Positions 6,600 to 12,452 of a stretch of 21,926 nucleotides of DNA are shown here, one piece after another (position 1 is the stretch's first letter; every line of letters starts with the position of its first letter). The DNA is taken from positions 1 to 21,926 of IMG/VR virus record IMGVR_UViG_3300021170_000076; one strand, 5' to 3'. The notes under the pieces are model-generated. The model did not search any database. It was given only the letters and a program-made list of their open reading frames with translations, and was not told where the DNA came from. The DNA is from a virus. Both the position numbers and the translations under genes were made by a program.

Positions 6600-8459
6600 T
6601 TACCTCCTGTCTGACGGTAGGGTTATATTGCTCTTTTTCAAATAGTTTAAGATTAGGTGATCAACTGGAGCTTCGCCGCCAGCGGTTTCTATAGCATTTG
6701 CCCGCTCTCGTGTCATGTTTCTGGCCTTCAAAACCGGTTGAAGCCATCTTCTCCACGCTTCATGCGCTAACGCGGCGGCCATTACTCTATCATCTTTATG
6801 GGCTCCTTCCGCACTAACGTGGCCTTCGTCGCTCACCATGCGGCGCATCTCGTCGAGCATCGGCACCGATCGCACGATCATGCGCCGGAGCTCGAAGGAG
6901 TCCTTGAGTTTGGCCATCAACTCGCGTTTGCGCTGGTCGCTCATGATGAAGTGGTACGCGAAGTCGCCACCGGACAGCGTGTCGGCCTTCGAATAGTAGA
7001 AATGCCGCATGTTGCGGAACACGTTGCGAAGGTGCGCGTCCTCATCCGTCACTTTCATCTCGCGGCATTTTTGTTGCAAGCTCATGAGCTCCTGCCAAAC
7101 AGCGGTACCAGCGCCGTTGATCTCGATTATCACCCGGCAGTCCACCGGACCAAAGAAGCCGGCAAGATGGGCCAAAACCCATGCACATTGGTACGTCGAG
7201 ACTTGGGGAGTACAAAATTCCGCAACTTGGACAATGCATTCTGCGAAGGCCCGGAACACCGTGATCACGCTCCGGTCAGCCTTCTCCGAGCTTCCCCACG
7301 CAGGATCGCAGCCAATGACGTAGTAGCCAAACGCCGATGCGTGCTCCCAGATACGCAATTCCGCTCTCGTGTCCTTGAAGCCTTGCACCTGGGTATCTTC
7401 CCATCGGGTCGTAAGCTTGTAGCGGTATCCCTGGAAAGGTATACGCCGTGATTCGCGTATCGCCGCCGTCAGCGTTTCGGCCGTAAAGTATTTCGATCCC
7501 GTCGCCTGAAACGCGTCTTCGTCCGTCCATGGGAACTCCTGGTCCATCAACTGCTGGTCGTCGTCGAATTCCTCGCGGCGCTTCCACCGATACCACGCGA
7601 TTTGCTGAAGGCTGATCGTGAAGCCGTACAGCTCCTTGACGGCGCGCACGCGCTTGCGCTCGAGCGGCGTCAGCGACGAGTCCGGCATGAACTGGTAGTA
7701 GAACGGATGGCTGGTTGCGAACGCATACCGCTCGTCCCGCCACCATCCGACGAAGATCGCCTTTACGACCGCCGACTCTTTCGCCGCTTCGTAGGTGTCC
7801 GAGAAGTGGTTGAAGCCGTTCGCGGTCGACTCGTAGATTTGGAGGCGGTGGGCGTACATGGAGGACGTAGACGATTTAAAAGCTCGGATATCGTCCTCGT
7901 TACCATAGAACGCCACTTCGGTCGCGTGAACGTAATTAGAGGCGCCGGACCTTCCCAAGCCTCCCTTTCTATTCTCCGAAGTACCCGCAATAAGGTAGCG
8001 AAATCTCGACCCGTTGGCGAAGGAAAGTATATTGCGATTGTGTCTGATCTTGCGCGGCTTGAACTTGAGGCTCTGCCCGTCGATGGTGACCTTCGCGGGG
8101 ATTTCGTCATAGAACACCTCGATTGCGGCGCGCCAGTCGTCGCGGGCCTCTTCCTTGTGGAGGATGAAGGTTCCCAAAAGTCCCTTGTATTCGAAGGCCC
8201 AGAACATATCGAGTGCTATAAAATACGTGGTGGCGCCGATCTGCCGCGGTTTGAGGACCACGAACGTCGTGATCCCGCGCTCAAGTCCCTCTATCATTTC
8301 GTCCATGATATAGCGCTGGCCGCCGAGCAACCGGAACGGGACGAGACCCATATCTTTCGATTGCACCTTGAGGCGGGAACAGAACATCAGAAACCGCTCC
8401 TGCGGAAACGGTGCCGCCCCCGAAAAACTCGGCAACTTGAATTCGAGATTGTCCGTCAT
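6600..8459 (-). CDS. terL: Terminase large subunit
   Basis: The 619-residue protein is the DNA-packaging motor. The N-terminal ATPase has a deviant Walker A, KPRQIGATT (70-78), and a Walker B-like YVHATEVAFYG (176-186), where Glu181 would be the catalytic acid. The C-terminal RNase H-like nuclease shows GCDPAWG with Asp385, IIEINGAG with Glu446, and KDDRVMAAALA with Asp556-557, the three acidic sites expected of terminase nucleases. The start at MTDNLEFK overlaps the stop of the upstream zincin-like gene as TGATG, with GGGCGGG as ribosome site; a longer in-frame N-terminus would be Arg-rich overlap sequence. The Walker A lacks the usual Lys before Thr-Thr, and Lys70 may take its place. Confidence 0.95.
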   Translation of the reverse strand: MTDNLEFKLPSFSGAAPFPQERFLMFCSRLKVQSKDMGLVPFRLLGGQRYIMDEMIEGLERGITTFVVLKPRQIGATTYFIALDMFWAFEYKGLLGTFILHKEEARDDWRAAIEVFYDEIPAKVTIDGQSLKFKPRKIRHNRNILSFANGSRFRYLIAGTSENRKGGLGRSGASNYVHATEVAFYGNEDDIRAFKSSTSSMYAHRLQIYESTANGFNHFSDTYEAAKESAVVKAIFVGWWRDERYAFATSHPFYYQFMPDSSLTPLERKRVRAVKELYGFTISLQQIAWYRWKRREEFDDDQQLMDQEFPWTDEDAFQATGSKYFTAETLTAAIRESRRIPFQGYRYKLTTRWEDTQVQGFKDTRAELRIWEHASAFGYYVIGCDPAWGSSEKADRSVITVFRAFAECIVQVAEFCTPQVSTYQCAWVLAHLAGFFGPVDCRVIIEINGAGTAVWQELMSLQQKCREMKVTDEDAHLRNVFRNMRHFYYSKADTLSGGDFAYHFIMSDQRKRELMAKLKDSFELRRMIVRSVPMLDEMRRMVSDEGHVSAEGAHKDDRVMAAALAHEAWRRWLQPVLKARNMTRERANAIETAGGEAPVDHLILNYLKKSNITLPSDRR

Positions 8460-8743
8460 CACCGCCCGCCCGGATGATCCGCGGGCCAGCCCGAGCAATG
8501 TCCTAGCTCGTGAACGCGCACGTCCTCGCGGTCGATCCGAACCACGTCGCACCGCTTCAGGAACATCACCGAACACCCGAGGAACTGCTTGCCGGGCGGC
8601 GGCGCCGCGAACCGGTGTGCCACGCTGCGCTCAAGGCAGATGCGCGCGACATCGGGCGCCGGCAGGATCGTCTCGGTCACCACGCGCGTCGGCGCCGCCA
8701 GATAGATCGCTGGCGGCTGGATGACCGGGAGGTCAAGAGGCAC
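8459..8743 (-). CDS. Small zincin-like putative metalloprotease (HELGH)
   Basis: The 94-residue protein ends with VHELGHCSGWPADH: His78-Glu79-x-x-His82 with a Gly at the metzincin-like position and a further His at residue 90. HExxH is the zinc-binding catalytic motif of metallopeptidases, and similar short proteins with HE-x-x-HCxGW occur in other phage genomes near terminase genes (recalled, not searched). It starts with GTG within 11 bases of the preceding stop, and its stop TGA overlaps the terL ATG. Substrate and role are unknown; processing of a virion or host protein is one inference. There is no signal peptide, so it should act in the cytoplasm. Confidence 0.72.
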   Translation of the reverse strand: MPLDLPVIQPPAIYLAAPTRVVTETILPAPDVARICLERSVAHRFAAPPPGKQFLGCSVMFLKRCDVVRIDREDVRVHELGHCSGWPADHPGGR

Positions 8744-9059
8744 GGGCGTTCGCCTTGGCCCATTGGTGGATCAACCGCGCGAGGTCCTCGGAACCCTGCG
8801 ACTTGATCCCCTCGGACATCTCGACGAAATCCCCGTATGGCAGCGCGAGCAGCAAGCCCGCGATCTCCTGCAAGCGAGTCGGCCCGAGCACCTGCGCCAC
8901 CGCGTGCTCGACCTGGCGCAGGTGCGCGTTCGTCGCGGCCTCATCCAGGTCGCGCGCGCTTTCCGCCACCTCGAGCAGTTCCAGCGCGCGCCCGGGCTTG
9001 CCGTCGCGCGTCCCGAAGATCGGCTGTCGGCGCTTGCCGTAGTCGTCAGGCGATGACAT
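8733..9059 (-). CDS. Hypothetical helical protein upstream of terL (108 aa)
   Basis: The 108-residue product (MSSPDDYGKRRQPIFGTRDG) has a basic, probably disordered N-terminus, then an all-helical body rich in Ala, Leu and Glu (residues 27-95). A GGGAGGA lies a few bases before the ATG, a strong start. Its place two genes before terL is compatible with a small-terminase-like role, but no helix-turn-helix or other diagnostic element is clear, so it stays unassigned. Its 3' end overlaps the next start by 11 bases. Confidence 0.7.
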   Translation of the reverse strand: MSSPDDYGKRRQPIFGTRDGKPGRALELLEVAESARDLDEAATNAHLRQVEHAVAQVLGPTRLQEIAGLLLALPYGDFVEMSEGIKSQGSEDLARLIHQWAKANARAS

Positions 9060-9074
9060 TTCAAATCCTCCCGT

Positions 9075-9296
9075 TCATAGTTTCGGCGGAAACTCTCCCG
9101 TCGTCTTGAAGTGCTCGCGCAACGGCCGCGGCAGGCGATCGACCCGCGCCATCAGTTCCGCGATCTTCGCCGCGTAGGCCTCGCACGTGATTTCGCCGCG
9201 GCCCGGAATTGCGATCACCTCGCGGCCGTCCCACACCGGCGCCAACCGCCGGGACCGCCGCCTCAGTCGAGCATTCCGTGCGGACCGCACAGCCAT
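9075..9296 (-). CDS. Small basic hypothetical protein (73 aa)
   Basis: The product begins MAVRSARNARLRRRSRRLAP, with a strongly Arg-rich N-terminus, followed by a compact segment (VWDGREVIAIPGRGEITCEA) and a helical end. The ATG at 9296 is eight bases after GGGAGG; a GTG two codons earlier is too close to that site. It overlaps the preceding Trp-rich gene by 34 bases. The basic head suggests nucleic-acid binding. No family is recognised. Confidence 0.65.
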   Translation of the reverse strand: MAVRSARNARLRRRSRRLAPVWDGREVIAIPGRGEITCEAYAAKIAELMARVDRLPRPLREHFKTTGEFPPKL

Positions 9297-9472
9297 CGCC
9301 ACAGCCTCCCATACCAGCGTTCGCTATAACTCAATTGCCACCATCCCATCCGTGTCGACGGGAACGGCAGGAACCTCCGCCAACTGCGCTGCCTATCGAA
9401 ATACACCTCACCGGTCCATGGATTCCACCGATGGATAGGCCGATATGCGCGCCTAACAATCGGCTCGCTCAC
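9263..9472 (-). CDS. Tryptophan-rich small hypothetical protein (69 aa)
   Basis: Starting at the GTG that shares GTGA with the preceding stop, the product is VSEPIVRRAYRPIHRWNPWT and onward, 69 residues with eight Trp and many Arg and Tyr. It has no transmembrane helix, but amphipathic basic/aromatic stretches (WGQLSYSERWYGRLWRWLCG-like) are present. The perfect coupling to the upstream gene supports its reality; the overlap with the next gene is in another frame. The function is unknown; RNA, DNA or membrane-surface binding are possibilities. Confidence 0.58.
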   Translation of the reverse strand: MSEPIVRRAYRPIHRWNPWTGEVYFDRQRSWRRFLPFPSTRMGWWQLSYSERWYGRLWRWLCGPHGMLD

Positions 9473-9690
9473 AGCAGCTCGTCCCCGCTCGCGTACCACG
9501 CCGCCCAGCCGGCGGATAATTCAAACATGGACACGAGCGCGGGGTTAGGCCAGTCAATGCCGTCGAATGACCGCGGATCTGGCATTTCGGACGCCAACCC
9601 CGCCCCAGCGTTCGCCGCGAGCACGTGCACGTCGAGCTCGCGGGCAACGGCGCGCTGTACGGCCATTTCAGTGTTTCGGCACATCGGCAT
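9469..9690 (-). CDS. Small acidic hypothetical protein (73 aa)
   Basis: I place the start at MPMCRNTEMAVQRAVARELD because GGGAGGA stands five bases before this ATG; longer TTG or GTG starts exist at 9741 and 9735 but lack this signal. The product contains a helical N-terminus and the segment FDGIDWPNPALVSMFELSAG, rich in aromatic and acidic residues. It ends with GDELL and its TGA overlaps the next GTG. No recognisable domain or catalytic motif is present. Confidence 0.65.
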   Translation of the reverse strand: MPMCRNTEMAVQRAVARELDVHVLAANAGAGLASEMPDPRSFDGIDWPNPALVSMFELSAGWAAWYASGDELL

Positions 9691-9747
9691 GAAATCCTCC
9701 CAGGTTGGCGACGGTTCCGCTGCCTCGCAGGTCACCGACAACCCCCG

Positions 9748-9767
9748 GTCACCGTCCGCCCGGTGAC
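9748..9767 (-). other. Hairpin in the gap upstream of the 73-aa gene
   Basis: GTCACCG (9748-9754) pairs with CGGTGAC (9761-9767) around a six-base loop. The 191-base gap 9691-9881 otherwise holds only an 18-codon open frame (9749-9805) behind GAGG. No T-run follows, so it is not a convincing terminator; it may be a regulatory or processing hairpin. Confidence 0.4.
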
Positions 9768-9881
9768 GAGCCTACTTGCCGGATCAACGTTTCCGTCGGC
9801 AACATCTGGCCTCGGGTCACTCCCCGACTTTCGCACGGGATCCAACGCATCGCAGAAACTTTCGCCCAATTCGCCGCGGCG

Positions 9882-10095
9882 TCAAGCGGACAATTCCGGA
9901 ATGGCTGCGCGAAACACATCCATCACCTGCACCATTGTCTCGCGTACGTGCTGCGTCTTGCCCGATTGAAGGTCGATCGATGCCCCAGCCCCCCGGCGGG
10001 GAGTCCGCATTCGGCGCGGCGCGAACCCGCTCGCATTGGTCCGAATTGATCGAAACCCATTTAGCTGTCGGCGTCGTCAGTGTCACCCAGGGCAT
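9882..10095 (-). pseudogene. Small conserved phage protein, one-base frameshift at a G6 run
   Basis: The gene starts MPWVTLTTPTAKWVSINSDQ with GGGAGG upstream. After ADSPP the frame degenerates, but the other frame continues as GAGASIDLQSGKTQHVRE, then TMVQVMDVFRAAIPELSA and a TGA at 9882. Dropping one base from the run of six G (C6 at 9989-9994 on the plus strand) joins the halves into a 70-residue protein of the kind with a VxIN-x-DQ head and an S/IxLxSGK...VREt tail, similar to small phage proteins I recall. Causes may be a sequencing indel in a homopolymer, a real pseudogene, or programmed +1 frameshifting. The 5' end overlaps the methyltransferase gene by 13 bases. Confidence 0.75.
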
Positions 10096-11096
10096 GAAAT
10101 GCCTCCCGAATTTCGAAACACGCGTCCAATATGCCGACTGAGCGCCAGCGGTATCTTGGCGATCATGGCGGAGGCGAACGCCCGCGACCTCGAACCCTTC
10201 GCGTGAAGGCGCCCCGGCGAAATGGTGCCTCGCGCTTTTTCCTCCGCATAGGTGCCAAACCAGTCGCCAGCTACCTTGCTCCCATCGCTGCGCATCATTG
10301 CCGTGGCTTCTTTGCGGCGATCATCGAGAGCCTTGTCCCACCATGCCGCGCCGCTGCCCTGCTGCTTGCGCCAGTCCGGATTCCTCCCCTTGCCGCTCGT
10401 GGTGTTATGGGCGATGGCGAACCACGAGCCGCCATGGTTTTTGATGGCGCGGTCTTGCAATTGGCGACCGGGGCCGCGTTCTTTCCAGCCTGCATCTCCA
10501 GCCTTGACGCCCTCGCGCAATTGCCGATCAGCGTGTGTGTTGAAGCCTTCGCCCTTGTAGCCGGGCTCGCCGTACTTGCTCCAATTCAGTCCCGGCACCT
10601 TAGCGGCCTTGAGCGTCATCGGCATCAGCGCCGGCACGTCGCCCCAAAGGTGAAAACTGCCGAACGCCCACCTACTGCGACCGACCCACGGCTGCGCACC
10701 CCTCACGTTCTCGACCACCATCGGGATGTGCCGGCCGGCGGCAAGGCTTGCCTCTGCCTGAATACGGAAACACGCATCGAATAGCTCGTTGAGTTCCGCG
10801 AGCATCTGCCCGGTTTCATCCGCCCTGATCTCCGCAGCCTTCGCCTTGGCGGCCTTCCATGGCATCGCCATCCAGGAATAGCGCTGGCACGGCGGCGAGG
10901 CGACGATCAGCGTGGCGCTCCGGAATTGCGAGCCGTGCAGCGTACGCACGTCCTGGATGACGAGCTGCGCTGGGTAGCGGTGCTCGCCGTAGACGTGGCG
11001 CTCGATGTCGAAGCCCACGCAATCCCACCCATCGGCAAGCAGGCCGTCTGACCAGCCGCCGAGGCCGCAGAAGAGGTCGATGGCCAGCGGTTTCAC
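10083..11096 (-). CDS. C5-cytosine DNA methyltransferase
   Basis: The 337-residue protein shows the C5-MTase motifs in order: motif I IDLFCGLGGWSDG (residues 6-18) for SAM, motif IV ASPPCQRYSW with catalytic Cys70, motif VI VVENVRG with Glu129-Asn130, a target-recognition region around 165-290, and a C-terminal motif IX/X-like FASAMIAKIPLALSRHIG. It transfers a methyl group to cytosine C5, probably to protect phage DNA from host restriction. The GTG at 11096 lies eight bases after GGGAGG; an earlier GTG at 11105 would overlap that site. No partner endonuclease lies nearby. A parS-like palindrome covers the start codon. Confidence 0.93.
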   Translation of the reverse strand: MKPLAIDLFCGLGGWSDGLLADGWDCVGFDIERHVYGEHRYPAQLVIQDVRTLHGSQFRSATLIVASPPCQRYSWMAMPWKAAKAKAAEIRADETGQMLAELNELFDACFRIQAEASLAAGRHIPMVVENVRGAQPWVGRSRWAFGSFHLWGDVPALMPMTLKAAKVPGLNWSKYGEPGYKGEGFNTHADRQLREGVKAGDAGWKERGPGRQLQDRAIKNHGGSWFAIAHNTTSGKGRNPDWRKQQGSGAAWWDKALDDRRKEATAMMRSDGSKVAGDWFGTYAEEKARGTISPGRLHAKGSRSRAFASAMIAKIPLALSRHIGRVFRNSGGISCPG

Positions 11097-11104
11097 GTGA
11101 AACA
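11089..11104. other. parS-like 16-bp site at a methyltransferase start
   Basis: On the plus strand the bases are GGTTTCACGTGAAACA; the consensus ParB-binding site parS of bacterial chromosomes is TGTTTCACGTGAAACA. Fifteen of 16 positions agree, and the perfect palindrome TTTCACGTGAAA is intact. It overlaps the start codon of the C5-methyltransferase and part of its leader. It may recruit host ParB, or arise from the leader sequence plus the start codons by chance. Confidence 0.6.
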
Positions 11105-11117
11105 CCTCCCGAATTCA
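11100..11117. repeat. 18-bp perfect repeat, leader copy 1 (C5-MTase)
   Basis: AAACACCTCCCGAATTCA occurs here and at 11571-11588; on the minus strand both copies give a leader with GAATTCGGGAGGTGTTT in front of a methyltransferase gene. A related copy with GCCTCCCGAATTTC precedes the frameshifted gene near 10097. It carries the Shine-Dalgarno GGGAGG. Confidence 0.8.
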
Positions 11118-11570
11118 TTCAGCCGGCGAATTTACCCGATGCAACATAATCCAGTAATTGAGGTGCCGTTGCACTGATTGTGTCGTGGCCGTCCCAAATA
11201 ACGGCGACCACCACGGCAGCAGTAAAGGCAGCACGGATTTGAGCACAAGCCCCTTCGTCGACCACTTCAATGCCATCACGGCATCAGGAATCGCAACACG
11301 GTGCGCCTCCCTTGCGCCGTCCGTGATTAATTTTCGTATCTCCGCGGCAGTGAAATGACCGTAACTCATCGCCATCCTCGAATTGCGGGATGCGTTGTAG
11401 TGCGGCGGATCAAACACTACGAGCCCAAACACCTGACCAAAAGGTAGCATACCACTGTCCGCCACCACATCAGGGCCCACCCCCTCCCTCAGATCAACGT
11501 AGACCGCATCTGGATGGCGCCTATCGAGCCAAATTGCCCGGTTACCCGCCGTGAGGTCCAAAATCCGCAT
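11115..11570 (-). CDS. Small class I SAM-dependent methyltransferase
   Basis: The 151-residue protein begins MRILDLTAGNRAIW, a motif I-like SAM-binding loop. It then has VYVDLREG (motif II acidic end) and VFDPPHYN at about residues 52-59, a DPPY/DPPH-type catalytic motif that puts it with amino-methyltransferases (N6-adenine or N4-cytosine). It is much shorter than typical Dam/M.EcoRI enzymes and is a compact phage form lacking a target-recognition domain. ATG at 11570 follows GGGAGGTGTTT; a GTG two codons upstream is inside that site. It lies directly upstream of the C5-methyltransferase, pointing to joint DNA modification. Protein or small-molecule methylation is not excluded. Confidence 0.82.
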   Translation of the reverse strand: MRILDLTAGNRAIWLDRRHPDAVYVDLREGVGPDVVADSGMLPFGQVFGLVVFDPPHYNASRNSRMAMSYGHFTAAEIRKLITDGAREAHRVAIPDAVMALKWSTKGLVLKSVLPLLLPWWSPLFGTATTQSVQRHLNYWIMLHRVNSPAE

Positions 11571-11588
11571 AAACACCTCCCGAATTCA
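11571..11588. repeat. 18-bp perfect repeat, leader copy 2 (small MTase)
   Basis: This is identical to 11100-11117 over 18 bases, and provides the GGGAGG leader of the small methyltransferase. It probably reflects duplication of the leader when genes were gained or arranged in tandem. Confidence 0.8.
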
Positions 11589-11843
11589 GCGGACAATTGA
11601 CGCCCGCCAACCCCTCGCGGCGACCACAGCCCGCGCCTCAACCTCAGTTTTGCCGGCGAGGTAACGCCGCAGGATCGGCGCGCACTCCCGCACTTCGTCG
11701 TCAATTACGAACGCCGCCACAAAAGTCGGCGCGACCACCCGCACCAAAAGCTGCGGAATAGGCGCGCGCCCAACACGCCACGCCTCGAAAGCCGCCGGCC
11801 CGCCCCGCGCACCCCAAAACCGCTGAAAATCACCCGCCGTCAT
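11586..11843 (-). CDS. Small conserved phage protein (85 aa)
   Basis: The product starts MTAGDFQRFWGARGGPAAFE and its C-terminal half (FVIDDEVRECAPILRRYLAG followed by ARGWRASIVR) resembles small phage proteins I recall as a V-E-x-G-x-V...APILR-Y-..GW pattern. It is 85 residues, soluble and of unknown function. It is the first gene of the leftward operon, about 590 bases from the rightward operon across the control region. A GTG six codons upstream is an alternative start. Confidence 0.72.
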   Translation of the reverse strand: MTAGDFQRFWGARGGPAAFEAWRVGRAPIPQLLVRVVAPTFVAAFVIDDEVRECAPILRRYLAGKTEVEARAVVAARGWRASIVR

Positions 11844-11878
11844 ACCCCCAATCCTCACCAAAAGCCGCCCACCCCGTC

Positions 11879-11898
11879 AACCGGAAATAACCGGAATT
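11879..11898. repeat. Tandem 10-bp direct repeat
   Basis: AACCGGAAAT (11879-11888) is followed at once by AACCGGAATT (11889-11898), 9 of 10 identical, spaced by exactly one helical turn. It lies just upstream of the first gene of the leftward operon. It could be an operator for a small regulator, but no matched site is known to me. Confidence 0.5.
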
Positions 11899-12098
11899 TG
11901 AGAAAACCGCAGAGCCACAGCCGTAACCACCAAACCACGTTTTTATTTTTTGGGGTGGACTGAAGGGGGGGCCGCCGACTCGACCCGATCGGTGGCCATC
12001 GGCCTCGCCGCGTTTCGCGCGCGCCGAGGGGGCAGGCGCTGGCCCCGGGCGGTGTATGAAATTCCACAATAGCTTATCAGTCGAGTGGTTTGCTGGGT

Positions 12099-12257
12099 TA
12101 CCGGCCCGCCTCGGCGGCTTGCGGGGTGCCTAGTGGTGACTGTGACCGCAAGCGAGGACGGTCCAGGGCGCCCGCCGGTATCCAGATGGCGGCCCGTTCC
12201 GCTCCCCGCGGGGCCGCCGAGCACACGGATGAGCGGGGAACCAACCCCGTGGAGCGG
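12099..12257 (+). ncRNA. Putative structured RNA with pseudoknot-like stems
   Basis: On the plus strand these pairings exist: TACCGGC (12099-12105) with GCCGGTA (12174-12180), CCTCG (12109-12113) with CGAGG (12153-12157), CTTGCGG (12118-12124) with CCGCAAG (12146-12152), GGCGGCCC (12188-12195) with GGGCCGCC (12211-12218), CGGGG (12234-12238) with CCCCG (12245-12249), and CCGCTCC (12199-12205) with GGAGCGG (12251-12257). The last stem starts inside the loop of the GGCGGCCC stem, so it would make a pseudoknot. It lies in the leader of the rightward operon. GC-richness makes chance dyads likely, so it is a hypothesis. Confidence 0.4.
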
Positions 12258-12452
12258 TATCGACGTAAGGGCACAAGAACGGAAACCATGGGGTAGCTTG
12301 GTTTCTGTTTCCGCGCGTCGTCTCCTTTTGAAGTTCGTACTGGGGGATGGTGGTGGTTGCGAGCATCCTAGCATGGGTTTTGGGCGAGGTGTTGCGAAGT
12401 CGCTGTGCGCGTGGGAGTGTACCGGACTTGACGGGTATAGAGGTCGCTGGCG

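Larger units (their letters stand above)
11844..12452. promoter_or_regulatory. Divergent control region between the two operons
   Basis: No gene with convincing codon pattern or start signal is visible here, although long open frames exist on both strands. It lies between the leftward packaging/head operon and the rightward early operon and should contain their promoters, but no clear sigma70 -35/-10 pair was found on either strand. Seen features are the tandem 10-bp repeats at 11879-11898, an A/T-rich run at 11938-11951 (GTTTTTATTTTTTG) and GC-rich dyads at 12099-12257. Confidence 0.55.

Noticed and set aside
8733-9059. Small terminase subunit
   Set aside because: Position fits, but no helix-turn-helix or other small-terminase feature was recognised, so it is kept as hypothetical.
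9749-9805. 18-codon frame MLPTETLIRQVGSSPGGR behind GAGG
   Set aside because: Too short, no composition signal, and it coincides with a hairpin; kept only as a note.
12121-12180. GGGGTGCC and GAGGACGGTCC resemble parts of a TPP riboswitch or RNase P RNA
   Set aside because: The other conserved segments (CTGAGA and GATAATGCC for TPP; AAAGTCCGGGC and ACAGNRA for RNase P) are missing.
11943-12374. Open minus-strand frame of 143 codons in the control region
   Set aside because: Composition is typical of GC-rich non-coding shadow (Arg/Pro/Ser) and no start signal is seen.
12428-12433. TTGACG as a -35 element before the GIY-YIG gene
   Set aside because: No -10 element at 16-18 bases; TATAGA lies only two bases downstream.
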